Below, piece by piece: positions 24,410 to 35,987 of a stretch of DNA of 64,000 bases. This DNA is from Chitinophagales bacterium. Its GTDB lineage: Bacteria; Bacteroidota; Bacteroidia; Chitinophagales; Chitinophagaceae. Under the pieces are notes generated by a model. That model had not been told where the DNA came from and made no database searches. It saw nothing but the letters and a program-made list of their open reading frames with translations. Position 1 is the stretch's first letter; each line of letters opens with the position of its first letter. Location of the stretch: contig JAAFIK010000002.1 of assembly GCA_013298665.1 (NCBI GenBank), positions 1 through 64,000 on the forward strand. Reading direction: 5' to 3'. Both the position numbers and the translations under genes were made by a program.

Positions 24410-26395
24410 ATGAAGCAATTTCTACCCATCGTTCTCTTTTGTTTTACCCTTACGGCTGCACAGGCACAATGGAATGCAGATCCAACAATCAATAACCCCG
24501 TATGCACAGCCTCCAACACCACCGGCAAGACGGCACTTATCTCCGTTCCTGATGGTACCGGGGGCAGTTATATTGCCTGGGAAGACAGTCGTACCACTGC
24601 CACTACCGCCAGCGATGTTTATCTGCAGCACATCAGCGCCTCAGGCGCACTGCTGCTGCCGGTAACGGGCCTCGCCATCTGCACGGCAGACAGCAATCAA
24701 ACCAATGTAGCCCTGATGCCTGATGGTGCCGGCGGCGTAGTCATTACCTGGCAGGACAACCGCGTGAGCAATAGTGCCGGCGATATTTATATGCAACGCG
24801 TGGATGCTTCCGGTGCAATTCAATGGACGGCAAACGGTATTGCAGCCATTAATACCAGCGCCAACCAGATCAGCCCTGTAATCAGCCCCGTAACCGCTAC
24901 CGAATTTATCATTGTATGGCGGGATGCCCGTAATGGCACCATTGATCTCTATGCGAATAAATATTCTACTCTTACGGGTACCAAACTCTGGGCAACTGAT
25001 GCAGAAATCGTTAACCAACCTCTTACCCAGCAGCGGCAACAGGTTTTTCCCGACCAGGCGGGTGGTTTTTTTTGTATCTGGGAAGACCAGCGTATTTCAG
25101 CTACCGAAACTGATCTCTTTATGCAGCGGGTAGACAATACCGGCACTGTACTATGGGCAGCAAATGGTGTTAACATCTGCAACGCCAGTTTCAATCAGCT
25201 CAATCCACAGATGACCACGGATGGAGGTACAGGAGTTGTTGCTACATGGACAGATAACCGCGTCTCCACCACAGATCAGAACATTTATGCACAACGGATT
25301 GATGCTTCGGGGGCAGCACAATGGGCGGCCAATGGTGTAGTGATCTGTTCTGCAACAGGCAACCAGAATACACCTTTTATCGCACCCGTGGGGTTTGGTG
25401 ATAATATTATTGTCTGGAGCGACAACCGTGTCAGCACATCCGACAGGAATATCTATGCACAGAAGGTCAATAACGCCGGCGTGGTACAATGGGCCGCCAA
25501 TGGCGTGGCCATCTGTACGGCTGCCTTTAACCAACCCAATGCCACCAGCAGCCTCAACATCATACCGGATATTTCCAACGGGGCAATCATTACCTGGGAC
25601 GACAACCGGGCAAATAATACCACCACAGGATTAGACATTTATGCGCAAAAGATCGGTTCTGCCGGAGTAGTGTCCTGGACAGCCAACGGTGTGCCCATTG
25701 CCACCCGAACAGGCTCCAATCAACGTACCACCACCATTGTACCCGATAATGCCAGTGGTGCCATTATCGCCTGGCTCGATGGCCGCAGCGGCACTGCCAA
25801 TGGTGAAATCCACGCTTCACATCTTTTCTTTGATGGCGCCATCCCCGTGGTATTCAGCAGCGTTGGGGCACAGCCGGAGGGCAGTACCATCAAAGTATAT
25901 TGGTTGGTAAGTACAGAAATCAATACAGCGCATTATGAGGTTGAAAGCAGTACAGACGGCCGTAGTTTTGGAAAGATCGGTATCGTGGCTGCGCGTAATA
26001 ATGGCAATGCTGTACAGTATGAACATATTGATCTGCAACCTTATACGGGCACCAGCTATTACCGCATTGCCGGTGTGGATCGTGACGGGCGCAGGCAATA
26101 CTCTTCCATTGTAAAAATAACGGCAGGAAAAAAAGGCACACCATCACTCAGTCTTTTTCCCCAGCCAGCCCGTGATGTACTCAACATCCGTATGGACAAT
26201 GCTCCTGCAGGCAGCCAGTTGCTCATCATCAGTGATCCTTCCGGGCGCATCCTGCTCCGGAAAAATGTGACTGCACCGGGCAGTACGCTGCAAACAACCA
26301 TTGACATCAGTCAACTGGCAGCGGGCAGTTATATCGTGTCCTGGAAAAACAGCAATGGCCTCATGCTGAAGACACAGCATTTACAAAAACAATAA
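24410..26395 (+). CDS. T9SS type A secreted protein with beta-propeller-like repeats
   Basis: About 661 residues from MKQFLPIVLFCFTL, a clean signal peptide ending in AQAQWN; an upstream ATG adds nine polar residues and was not used. Residues 30-460 hold seven repeats and part of an eighth of about 50-55 residues with the pattern ...GG-I-TW-D-R...DIYAQ-D-SG--W-ANGV-I, fitting a seven- or eight-bladed propeller. A linker domain follows, and the C-terminus has the T9SS-A sorting domain (LSLFPQPARDVLNIRM ... LAAGSYIVSWKN). It should be secreted through the type IX system and anchored or released at the surface. No catalytic motif is visible. Confidence 0.85.
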   Translation: MKQFLPIVLFCFTLTAAQAQWNADPTINNPVCTASNTTGKTALISVPDGTGGSYIAWEDSRTTATTASDVYLQHISASGALLLPVTGLAICTADSNQTNVALMPDGAGGVVITWQDNRVSNSAGDIYMQRVDASGAIQWTANGIAAINTSANQISPVISPVTATEFIIVWRDARNGTIDLYANKYSTLTGTKLWATDAEIVNQPLTQQRQQVFPDQAGGFFCIWEDQRISATETDLFMQRVDNTGTVLWAANGVNICNASFNQLNPQMTTDGGTGVVATWTDNRVSTTDQNIYAQRIDASGAAQWAANGVVICSATGNQNTPFIAPVGFGDNIIVWSDNRVSTSDRNIYAQKVNNAGVVQWAANGVAICTAAFNQPNATSSLNIIPDISNGAIITWDDNRANNTTTGLDIYAQKIGSAGVVSWTANGVPIATRTGSNQRTTTIVPDNASGAIIAWLDGRSGTANGEIHASHLFFDGAIPVVFSSVGAQPEGSTIKVYWLVSTEINTAHYEVESSTDGRSFGKIGIVAARNNGNAVQYEHIDLQPYTGTSYYRIAGVDRDGRRQYSSIVKITAGKKGTPSLSLFPQPARDVLNIRMDNAPAGSQLLIISDPSGRILLRKNVTAPGSTLQTTIDISQLAAGSYIVSWKNSNGLMLKTQHLQKQ

Positions 26396-26408
26396 AGCAC
26401 TGATGCAT

Positions 26409-26451
26409 AACAGGAATAGCGTTCCGGTGATACCGGAACGCTATTCCTGTT
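26409..26451. terminator. Strong bidirectional terminator
   Basis: A perfect 20-bp stem (26409-26428 with 26432-26451) around a 3-base loop; the arms end AACAGG/CCTGTT. It is the longest uninterrupted stem among the terminators here and lies between the convergent T9SS-A and small membrane-protein genes. Confidence 0.85.
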
Positions 26452-26490
26452 TTATACACCTGCACAAAAGCAGGGAAACAATATTACTGA

Positions 26491-26715
26491 TTATTGACGA
26501 ATGGCATGCAGCACTGAAACCTGTTTCCTGTTGAGCAGGAATGCCAGCGGACCAATCAATGGCAGGATCAGGAGCACGACGAAGAAGAGTAATTTGGTAA
26601 TGGGTTCTATCCTGAGACGACTGAGATGAAAAACAGCCGTTGTGAAAAGCAGTAAGTGTACAAGTATGAGTACCATAGGTACAATCATACCATTTGCCGG
26701 AGTCACCAATTCCAT
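26491..26715 (-). CDS. Small PLDc_N-like membrane protein
   Basis: A 74-residue protein from MELVTPANGM; the frame runs 26 residues further upstream but that part is polar and unlike the family. Two transmembrane segments are visible: MIVPMVLILVHLLLFTTAV and KLLFFVVLLILPLIGPLAFLL. The P-x-x-G-P-x-x-F/Y at the end of the second one is the phospholipase D N-terminal-domain pattern, without any catalytic HKD part. Such stand-alone PLDc_N proteins are small membrane proteins of unknown role. Confidence 0.7.
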   Translation of the reverse strand: MELVTPANGMIVPMVLILVHLLLFTTAVFHLSRLRIEPITKLLFFVVLLILPLIGPLAFLLNRKQVSVLHAIRQ

Positions 26716-27058
26716 GCTTGAACATTTTGATGAGGCGCAAAAATAGGCGTCATATATGGTAAAAGCAATCTTTCCGCGGCTTTTTTCAGACATATTTTAT
26801 TAATCTTCAAAACAGGGTGGTTCATTCAGCCTATCCGGTTTTGTAAAAAGTAAAATGCATAAATTGTGTAATATTGCACTTTCCACCTGGTTTTTATAAA
26901 AAAAGGCCTGTCCTGTTGTAAAACATTCAAATAATGGCTTACAGATGGATAAAAACCAGTAAGAAAATACATATTTGTGCCTGATTCAGGAATAAGCGCA
27001 ATTGATTTGCCCCAACCCAGGATTATTAATTTTGTTTACTGCAAAAAATATGCTCATG
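26716..27058. other. Divergent intergenic region
   Basis: No gene is visible between the small membrane protein (minus) and the enoyl-CoA hydratase (plus). A TAATTTTG box at 27027-27034 suits the hydratase gene. The middle part is A+T-rich (around 26870-26950) and holds no strong hairpin. Confidence 0.5.
27027..27034 (+). promoter_or_regulatory. -7 promoter box of the enoyl-CoA hydratase gene
   Basis: TAATTTTG matches TAnnTTTG and ends 24 bp upstream of the ATG at 27059 (15 bp before the first ATG at 27050). Confidence 0.5.
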
Positions 27059-27859
27059 ATGTATACAACTATTCTGACCGAACTGACCGATGGCATTTTT
27101 ACCATAACCATCAACCGGCCTGATAAATTAAATGCCCTCAATAAAACCGTTATTGAAGAAATATCGGCGGCTATGGACGAAGTGTACCAAAATGCTGTCA
27201 TCCAAACAGTTATCCTTACCGGCAGCGGTCCCAAAGCTTTTGTTGCGGGTGCTGATATCAGCGAATTCCTTTCGCTTGATGCAGACGGTGGTGCTGCACT
27301 GGCACAACGCGGCCAGGATAAGGTATTTGATAAAATAGAAAACTGCCCCAAACCGGTTGTTGCCGCTGTCAATGGTTTTGCACTTGGTGGCGGTTGTGAA
27401 CTGGCCATGTCCTGCCACTTCCGGATTGCGGCGGAAAACGCAAAATTTGGCCAGCCCGAAGTGAACCTCGGACTGATCCCCGGCTATGGTGGTACACAGC
27501 GGCTTATACAACTGATCGGTAAAGGCAAAGCGATTGAACTCCTGCTCACTGCCCATCTTATCGATGCCAATGAGGCCAAACAACTCGGTCTGGTAAATCA
27601 TGTAACCACTGCAGAAACCCTGCTTGAACATACCCGCCAGATACTCCAGGTCATCATGACCAAAGGCCCCAATGCAATAAGCCGGGTACTGGGTGCCGTA
27701 AACGCGTACTTCGACAAAAGCAGGAATGGCTTTGCTGCAGAAGCAAAACTTTTTGGCGATTGCTTTGGTACAACAGAAATGAAAGAAGGTGTTGCCGCTT
27801 TTTTAGAGAAAAGAAAGGCCGATTTCGGTGGGAAACAACACCAGCAAAGGATGAGGTGA
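27059..27859 (+). CDS. Enoyl-CoA hydratase/isomerase (crotonase family)
   Basis: About 266 residues. Crotonase features are clear: INRPDKLNALN near the N-terminus, the oxyanion-hole segment KAFVAGADISEF, the second oxyanion motif ALGGGCELAMSCHFRIA near residue 110 and GQPEVNLGLIPGYGGTQRL with both catalytic Glu positions occupied. It hydrates 2-enoyl-CoA in fatty-acid or amino-acid breakdown. Three close ATGs (27050, 27056, 27059) could start it; the last was chosen, but this is not decisive. It stands alone, not in a fad operon. Confidence 0.94.
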   Translation: MYTTILTELTDGIFTITINRPDKLNALNKTVIEEISAAMDEVYQNAVIQTVILTGSGPKAFVAGADISEFLSLDADGGAALAQRGQDKVFDKIENCPKPVVAAVNGFALGGGCELAMSCHFRIAAENAKFGQPEVNLGLIPGYGGTQRLIQLIGKGKAIELLLTAHLIDANEAKQLGLVNHVTTAETLLEHTRQILQVIMTKGPNAISRVLGAVNAYFDKSRNGFAAEAKLFGDCFGTTEMKEGVAAFLEKRKADFGGKQHQQRMR

Positions 27860-28018
27860 TACTCGGGCTATTAATTCAGGCACCCTCTATTGATCGTTTT
27901 CAGAACTGCAGGCAATCCTGTCGGCTTGTCATACGCATCACTAATGGCTATGCCGGGTGACAGTGAACAGCGATGAAAAGGGAGTCCGGTTGCCCGCACT
28001 AAACTCCGGATTCTCTGC

Positions 28019-28026
28019 TACCTTTG
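28019..28026 (+). promoter_or_regulatory. -7 promoter box of fumC
   Basis: TACCTTTG matches the TAnnTTTG box, 26 bp before the fumC ATG. Confidence 0.55.
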
Positions 28027-28052
28027 TACCCAAAATAACAATACAATTAAGT

Positions 28053-29450
28053 ATGGAATACAGGATTGAAAAAGATACCATGGGTGAGGTAAAAGTACCC
28101 AAAGATGCCTTTTATGGTGCACAAACACAACGCAGCATCGACAATTTTAAAATCGCACAAGACATCAACCGCATGCCCAAAGAAATCATTCGGGCATTTG
28201 CCTATCTCAAAAAAGCAGCAGCCCTTACCAATTGTGATGCCGGGGTACTGACCCGGGATAAAGCTGACCTCATTGGCAGGGTTTGCGATGAGATTCTTGA
28301 AGGGCAGTTAGACCATTGTTTTCCCCTCGTTGTGTGGCAGACAGGTAGTGGAACACAAAGCAATATGAATGTGAATGAGGTGGTGGCTTATCGTGGCCAT
28401 GTTGTTAACGGGGGTTCATTGGAAGACAAGGAGAAATTCCTGCACCCCAACGATGATGTCAATAAATCACAATCGTCTAATGATACCTTTCCTACGGCCA
28501 TGCATATTGCAGCGTACAAAATTTTGGCAGAAACCACCATTCCGGGTATAGAATTGCTCCGGAATACACTTGCCGAAAAAAGCAAGGCATTCATGCAGGT
28601 GGTTAAAATTGGGCGTACGCACTTTATGGACGCCACGCCACTCACCCTTGGCCAGGAAATCAGCGGTTATGTCAGTCAGCTCGATCATGGGCTTAAAGCC
28701 ATCCGCAATACCCTGCCGCACCTGTCTGAACTGGCACTTGGCGGTACAGCGGTGGGTACCGGCATCAATACCCCCGAAGGCTACGACGAAAATGTAGCCC
28801 GCCATATTGCCAATCTTACTGGTCTGCCCTTTGTAACCGCAGCAAATAAATTTGAGGCACTCGCAGCACACGACGCAATCGTAGAAGCCCATGGTGCACT
28901 TAAAACCGTAGCCGTGAGCCTGATGAAAATTGCCAATGATATACGTATGTTGTCCAGTGGCCCCCGCAGTGGTATCGGTGAAATATTTATTCCCGATAAC
29001 GAACCCGGTTCTTCAATTATGCCCGGCAAGGTAAACCCCACCCAATGTGAGGCATTAACCATGATTGCTGCGCAGGTTATGGGCAACGATGTAACAATCG
29101 GCATCGGGGGCAGTAATGGACACTTTGAACTCAACGTGTTCAAGCCGGTAATGATTTATAACTTTCTGCACAGTGCCCGTCTTATCGGGGATGGTTGTGT
29201 TTCCTTCAATGATAAATGTGCCATCGGTATCGAACCACTTGAGGCCAATATCAAAAAGCATGTGGATAATTCCCTCATGCTGGTTACGGCACTCAATACT
29301 AAAATTGGCTATTACAAAGCGGCTGAAATTGCTCAGAAAGCGCACAAAGAAGGCACCACGCTCAAAGCAATGGCGGTTCAACTGGGCTATGTTACACCCG
29401 AACAATTTGACGAATGGGTAATCCCTGCCAATATGGTTGGGAAAATATAA
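28053..29450 (+). CDS. fumC: Class II fumarate hydratase
   Basis: A 465-residue protein from [22 protein letters not shown]; the frame is open 32 codons upstream but passes over the promoter box. Signatures include [40 protein letters not shown] and the fumarase/aspartase motif [15 protein letters not shown]. It interconverts fumarate and malate in the TCA cycle. The length and lack of an Fe-S cluster motif fit class II (FumC). It ends at a strong terminator shared with gyrB. Confidence 0.97.
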   Translation: MEYRIEKDTMGEVKVPKDAFYGAQTQRSIDNFKIAQDINRMPKEIIRAFAYLKKAAALTNCDAGVLTRDKADLIGRVCDEILEGQLDHCFPLVVWQTGSGTQSNMNVNEVVAYRGHVVNGGSLEDKEKFLHPNDDVNKSQSSNDTFPTAMHIAAYKILAETTIPGIELLRNTLAEKSKAFMQVVKIGRTHFMDATPLTLGQEISGYVSQLDHGLKAIRNTLPHLSELALGGTAVGTGINTPEGYDENVARHIANLTGLPFVTAANKFEALAAHDAIVEAHGALKTVAVSLMKIANDIRMLSSGPRSGIGEIFIPDNEPGSSIMPGKVNPTQCEALTMIAAQVMGNDVTIGIGGSNGHFELNVFKPVMIYNFLHSARLIGDGCVSFNDKCAIGIEPLEANIKKHVDNSLMLVTALNTKIGYYKAAEIAQKAHKEGTTLKAMAVQLGYVTPEQFDEWVIPANMVGKI

Positions 29451-29502
29451 TCCTGCAGTATAAAACCCTGACCGGATAAAGGGTCTAACGACCCTGCAGG
29501 AC

Positions 29503-29540
29503 ATAAAAAAAGTACAGTTTACATACTGTACTTTTTTTAT
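29503..29540. terminator. Bidirectional terminator between fumC and gyrB
   Basis: A perfect 16-bp stem (29503-29518 with 29525-29540) whose outer part is an A7/T7 tract and inner part AGTACAGT, with a 6-base loop. It serves both convergent genes. Confidence 0.9.
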
Positions 29541-29557
29541 GCAGATCAGTTTATTTG

Positions 29558-31603
<2,046 letters not shown>

Positions 31604-31811
31604 TCACGGGTCATTTACCGTTCGGCCAACTCCCCTATTTTTACAAAGATTTCCACAATAGAAAGCACAGCCCGGATTAGCCTGTTTTACCACATTCTCA
31701 TAGTCGGTGTCCGGCAGCTTACCGCCAATGGTAAAAGACAGTCAAAAATGCATTCCCTGCTGAAAAGCAAGAGCAGACCAGATGTATATGTATTGATTCT
31801 GGATTATTGCT

Positions 31812-31819
31812 TATCTTTG
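31812..31819 (+). promoter_or_regulatory. -7 promoter box of the AraC-family gene
   Basis: TATCTTTG ends 8 bp before the ATG at 31828, giving a very short leader. A TTG lies 16 bp upstream of it. Confidence 0.6.
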
Positions 31820-31827
31820 TACCCGGA

Positions 31828-32766
31828 ATGCCATATATACACGAGGACATATTATCTGTAGCACAAAAACAGCCTATCCTGCTGAGTGATATGGAATTGC
31901 TTTATTCGAAAGACAGGCTGGTGCCGGGATCTGTTCAATACAGTATCCGCCGTTATCGCCACCACACCCAATGGAATGTGGATGATACCGGTATACTGAT
32001 TTATCACTATAACAAGACGAATAAAGAAGAAAACTACCTTGAACTCAAGTTTTGTGTCAGCGGTAATGTGTATTGCAGGGAAAAAAAGACAGAATGTGAC
32101 CTTTGTAAATTCAGTGCGGCTAAAACCTGCGTTGAAAAAGTAAACAGCATAGATGTACTTTCTTTCAGTTTCAAACCCTCTTATCTCACCCAGTTTGTCA
32201 AAAACCGTAAGACCTTCAGCGTCTCCGATGATATACTTGCATTCAGAAATACGGAGTCCTTTTCAAGGGTATTGCCCCTTTGCGGCAGAAACCGTATGGC
32301 CATTGATGCCTTGCTGAACCATACATATACGGATAGTTTAGAAAACATTTTCATCAATGCCCAGACACAGATCCTGCTTCTGTACAGCATGGAGTGTATG
32401 CTGGGTGAAAAAGAGGAAAGTTTTACCTGTAAATTCCTCGCCAACGAAGCCGACAGGGAGAAAATCATCAATGCACGTGCAATATTGCTGCAACATATCG
32501 GCGAACCCATCACCATCCGGGAGCTCAGCCGGAAAGTGGCGATTAACGAATGTTACCTCAAAAAAGGATTTAAGGAAATCTTTGGCACTACGATATTTGA
32601 TTTTTACCAGAACCAGCGCATGGAGCATGCCAAATACCTGTTGTACGACAAAGGGCTGAGCGTCACCGAAGTATCATTACTGCTTGGCTATTCTTCTATT
32701 TCCCATTTCAGTACAGCATTTAAAAAGCATACCGGCCTCAAGCCCTGCGAACTCCTCTTACATTAA
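31828..32766 (+). CDS. AraC-family regulator with Cys-rich N-terminal insert, next to haem-uptake genes
   Basis: About 312 residues from MPYIHEDIL. The C-terminal 100 residues are a double HTH of the AraC type (PITIRELSRKVAINECYLKKGFKEIFG; VSLLLGYSSISHFSTAFKKHTGLKP). The N-terminal part has an unusual Cys group: Cys76, 83, 90, 93 and 101, with CREKKTECDLC as the core. This could hold a metal or Fe-S cluster. The gene lies 109 bp upstream of a TonB receptor and HmuY-family pair in the same direction, the arrangement of iron-responsive AraC activators of uptake genes. The inducer is not known. Confidence 0.88.
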   Translation: MPYIHEDILSVAQKQPILLSDMELLYSKDRLVPGSVQYSIRRYRHHTQWNVDDTGILIYHYNKTNKEENYLELKFCVSGNVYCREKKTECDLCKFSAAKTCVEKVNSIDVLSFSFKPSYLTQFVKNRKTFSVSDDILAFRNTESFSRVLPLCGRNRMAIDALLNHTYTDSLENIFINAQTQILLLYSMECMLGEKEESFTCKFLANEADREKIINARAILLQHIGEPITIRELSRKVAINECYLKKGFKEIFGTTIFDFYQNQRMEHAKYLLYDKGLSVTEVSLLLGYSSISHFSTAFKKHTGLKPCELLLH

Positions 32767-32874
32767 ATTATCCTTTGGCATTTGTCATTATTTTGTAAAA
32801 GAAGACCATCGGTTCTCTTCATGACAGTTTTATGATAATTCCCGGCTGGGAAATATGGAATTTTGCACCCACAG

Positions 32875-35049
32875 ATGCAAAAAAAATCACAACATATTCG
32901 TACATGGTTACTCCTGAGTGGTACTCTTTTTGCTGCGCTGGTTACAACCGCACAACAGCAGACAGATACAGCCAGAAAAACTGTTGTACTGAGTGAGTTG
33001 GTGGTTACGGCTACCCGCACTGAAAAAAGCATCGGCGATATTCCCATACCCGTACAAGTCATCTCCCGTAAATACATCCAGCAAACGGGCGCACAACGCC
33101 TCACCGATGTTCTTCAGCAGCAAACCGGTATAGTAATTGCGGATAACCCGCTCGGACAGGCTTTACAGGGCTATCCTAATCCCTTTGGTGCCGGTATACA
33201 ATTACAAGGTTTTGACCCGGCTTATACGCTTATCCTGGTGGATGGCGAGCCACTTACCGGACGCAACGCAGGCGTGCTTAACCTTGGACGCGTTCCTGTA
33301 GGGAATATCCAGCAAATTGAAATTGTAAAGGGGCCTGCCACCAGTCTGTATGGCTCCGATGCCCTCGCAGGCGTCATCAACATCATCACCGAAAAACCTA
33401 ATCACAATAAAACCGGCTTTCAATTGCACCATGCTACCAATAATACCTGGGGCCTGACTGCCAATGCCACAAAGGTTTTAAAAAAGGGGGGGGTCTCCCT
33501 CTTTGCCAACCGGTACAGCAATGATGGATATGATCTCGATAAATCAGTGTATGGCCAAACCGTAGATCCATCTACCGCCTATTCGTTTTCCGGTAAACTC
33601 CAGCTTGCCCTTTCGGCTAAAACCACCTGGCTGTCTTCTGCGCGCTTTTTTACGCAGAACCAACGCAACAACTATCTTGTGTTTACCGGTCAGGCACCCG
33701 AGGCAGTAAAGGGAAACAGCCGGGAAACAGATTGGGGATTGTATAATCAATTAACCCGGCAGCTCTCCGGACCTGTCAGGATAATTGCACGCCTTTATGC
33801 TACAGGATACCGTAACAATTCTTCCGTTTATTTGCAGCAGGACAAAACGCTGTTTGACCGTTCCTTCCTTCAGCAATTTTTGCTGAAACCTGAAGTGCAA
33901 CTGGAAATTGGTCAAAAGCAGAAGTGGGTAGCAGGTACAGGATACAATTATGAAACGATCAGTGCCAACCGCTATGCTTCAGAAAAAAAATTAAATGCCT
34001 GGTACGGATTTCTGCAAAAAGAGTGGCTCATCAATCAGCGGCTCAACATTACCGCTGGTGCCAGGGCAGATAAACACACCCTTTATAAATTGCAGTTCAA
34101 CCCCAAGCTGGCCATGGCCTATAAATTGTCGGGGCGTTTGAATATCAGTGCCTCAGCAGGTACCGGCTTTAAGGCACCCGATTTCAGACAACAATTCCTC
34201 AGTTTCAACAACGCGCTGGTTGGCTACACCCTCCTTGGCGCCAATGAGCTGGCCAATGGCCTCCGCATCCTGAAACAACAGGGGCAGATCGACGCAGCGG
34301 TCAATATTAACCCTTACCTCAACAATACTGCCCTGTTGCCCGAACGGTCATTAGGGTTGAATGCAGGCTTCCGCTATACCACACCAGACGTACAGGTAAG
34401 CGTTAATGTTTTCCGCAACGATGTCAAAAATCTTATTGAACGGTACAATCTCCCCTTTACCAAAATCAATGGGCAAGCCATTTTCAGCTATGTTAATGTA
34501 AACAGGGTTTTTACCCGGGGCGCTGATATCAGTGTTCAATACCAGCTTTCCAGAGCATTCATGCTTACCGCAGGTTATCAATACCTGGATGCTAAAGACA
34601 AAGACATTTTACGCCAGATCGGTAAAGGAAGTGTATACAGGAGAGATCCTGCTACCTTCATTACCACCCAGGTAACCAGGCAGGAATACGGTGGACTGTT
34701 CAACAGGAGTAAGCATACAGCCAATATTCAGTTCCTGTACAACAACCAACCGGGCAAACTGAATGCCAGCATCCGGGCAGTTTACCGCGGCAGGTTTGGC
34801 TTTTCCGATCGCAATGGCAACGCTATACTCGATGACGACAGTGAATATGCCCGGGGCTACCTGCTGCTGAACATGGTCATCGGAAAAGCGGTTTTCCCCG
34901 GTACTGAATTGCAAATTGGAGCCGATAACATGCTGAATTATACCGATCGCGATCACCTGCCAGGATTGCCCGGCAGGGTTTTATTTGCCAATTGCAATAT
35001 TAATCTGGAACAATTATTTAAGCATAATAAAAATTCAACAATAAAATGA
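32875..35049 (+). CDS. TonB-dependent outer-membrane receptor, probable haem receptor (HmuR-like)
   Basis: About 724 residues from MQKKSQHIRTW, with a signal peptide ending in VTTAQQQ. The TonB-box region (VVLSELVVTATRTEKS) and plug motifs (ILVDGEPLTG, IEIVKGPATSLYGSDALAGVINIIT) are followed by a 22-strand-type barrel ending in NINLEQLF. The 4-bp overlap with the HmuY-family gene (ATGA) and the AraC gene upstream make haem or a haem-like iron source the likely ligand. It contains an A6G8 homopolymer at 33480-33493. I did not see enough to place the haem-binding His residues. Confidence 0.88.
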   Translation: MQKKSQHIRTWLLLSGTLFAALVTTAQQQTDTARKTVVLSELVVTATRTEKSIGDIPIPVQVISRKYIQQTGAQRLTDVLQQQTGIVIADNPLGQALQGYPNPFGAGIQLQGFDPAYTLILVDGEPLTGRNAGVLNLGRVPVGNIQQIEIVKGPATSLYGSDALAGVINIITEKPNHNKTGFQLHHATNNTWGLTANATKVLKKGGVSLFANRYSNDGYDLDKSVYGQTVDPSTAYSFSGKLQLALSAKTTWLSSARFFTQNQRNNYLVFTGQAPEAVKGNSRETDWGLYNQLTRQLSGPVRIIARLYATGYRNNSSVYLQQDKTLFDRSFLQQFLLKPEVQLEIGQKQKWVAGTGYNYETISANRYASEKKLNAWYGFLQKEWLINQRLNITAGARADKHTLYKLQFNPKLAMAYKLSGRLNISASAGTGFKAPDFRQQFLSFNNALVGYTLLGANELANGLRILKQQGQIDAAVNINPYLNNTALLPERSLGLNAGFRYTTPDVQVSVNVFRNDVKNLIERYNLPFTKINGQAIFSYVNVNRVFTRGADISVQYQLSRAFMLTAGYQYLDAKDKDILRQIGKGSVYRRDPATFITTQVTRQEYGGLFNRSKHTANIQFLYNNQPGKLNASIRAVYRGRFGFSDRNGNAILDDDSEYARGYLLLNMVIGKAVFPGTELQIGADNMLNYTDRDHLPGLPGRVLFANCNINLEQLFKHNKNSTIK
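33486..33493. repeat. G8 homopolymer (A6G8) within the haem-receptor gene
   Basis: Six A followed by eight G occur in frame inside the TonB-receptor gene, encoding part of LKKGGV. A change of one or two G would truncate the protein soon after residue 205. Seven-base C tracts occur elsewhere (51434-51440 in frr, 21741-21747 in susC), so tracts of 7 are background here, but 8 G is the longest G/C run I noticed. Confidence 0.8.
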
Positions 35050-35633
35050 AAAAGATGAGAATGACGATGGCTGCAGCTATCCTGTTTACAGCTATTATTC
35101 CAGCAACATGGCAAGCCTGTAGTATTAAAAAAGACGATATTATTGCCGGCATTGAAAAAACCGATTCAATAAAAGTGAACTTCAGTAGTGCCAGCCCATT
35201 TGTATTTTTCAATTTTAAAAATGGGGTGGTAGTACCTAATAGTGATTCTGCTAGCACCAAATGGGATTTCGGTCTGCGTTTTACCACTTTTATACTCAAT
35301 AAAGGGGCTTATGGCCCGGGTAATGCAGGGGCAATATTGCAAAACACACTTTATACGGCTGCAACCAGCGCCCCTGAAACAGGATATGCCTACGATACCA
35401 CCACTTCACAAAAAGCAATAAAGGATGGTAGCTGGTACAACTATAACCCCATTACACGCAGCTTTTCGCCAAAAGCAGGACAAACATTTTTCTTCCGCAC
35501 TGCGGACGACAGGTATGTAAAAATGGAATTACTCGCCGTCGATTATGAATTGCCCTTCAGCGGACCAACGCCCAGCAAACTGATTTACCGTTTCCGCTAC
35601 ACGTATAAACCCGATGGGACGAGGAACTTCTAA
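35046..35633 (+). CDS. HmuY-family haem-binding lipoprotein-like protein
   Basis: A 195-residue exported protein; the N-terminus ends in PATWQACSIKKDD, a poor but position-appropriate lipobox. HmuY-type pattern elements are visible: STKWDFGLRF near residue 72, the ILNKGAYGPGNAG segment, GSWYNYNP and FFRTADDRYVKMELLA. HmuY proteins take haem from host or environmental haemoproteins and pass it to HmuR. It overlaps the receptor stop by 4 bp, so translation is coupled. Two hairpins follow downstream. Confidence 0.85.
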   Translation: MKKMRMTMAAAILFTAIIPATWQACSIKKDDIIAGIEKTDSIKVNFSSASPFVFFNFKNGVVVPNSDSASTKWDFGLRFTTFILNKGAYGPGNAGAILQNTLYTAATSAPETGYAYDTTTSQKAIKDGSWYNYNPITRSFSPKAGQTFFFRTADDRYVKMELLAVDYELPFSGPTPSKLIYRFRYTYKPDGTRNF

Positions 35634-35676
35634 GCGATAAAGCAAAGAAGGCTACTTCAATATAAACGATGTTAAA

Positions 35677-35712
35677 GAACAGGCTGTTTCAAGGGTTTGA
35701 GACAGCCTGTTC
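35677..35712 (+). terminator. Terminator after the HmuY gene
   Basis: A 15-bp stem with one G-U pair (GAACAGGCTGTTTCA / TGAGACAGCCTGTTC), 6-base loop, followed by TTATTTAAA. It ends the haem-uptake transcript. Confidence 0.75.
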
Positions 35713-35784
35713 TTATTTAAATACCTGATGAATAAACATTAAAAGATGTAGCTGCGCAAGCCTCTGTATAGTATATCCTCAAAA

Positions 35785-35822
35785 AAAGAGAGTCCCGGTA
35801 TTGGAATACCGGGACTCTCTTT
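35785..35822. terminator. Strong bidirectional hairpin
   Basis: A perfect 18-bp complement (35785-35802 with 35805-35822, centre AATACC/GGTATT) with A-rich and T-rich outer ends. It can terminate from either side. Confidence 0.8.
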
Positions 35823-35963
35823 CATGTGTAAGTGTACCCTCAGGTTATAAAGCTAATTATTTAATAGATAGTGGACTGATAATGATCCGGTTGGTACCGG
35901 CACAGGACAATTGATTCTAAAAAACGGGATATATCGAAAATCAAAAACTTGTTTTTAAAAGAT

Positions 35964-35987
35964 AACGGGGGCAAGACTACCCCCGTT
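35964..35987 (-). terminator. Hairpin, probable terminator of the T9SS-B gene
   Basis: AACGGGGG/CCCCCGTT stem with an 8-base loop. On the minus strand it is followed by ATCTTTTAAAAA. It lies about 520 bp beyond the T9SS-B stop. Confidence 0.5.

Noticed and set aside
24410-25900. Regularly spaced DNA similarity resembling a CRISPR array
   Set aside because: The repeats are about 160 bp apart, degenerate at DNA level, and encode the propeller repeats.
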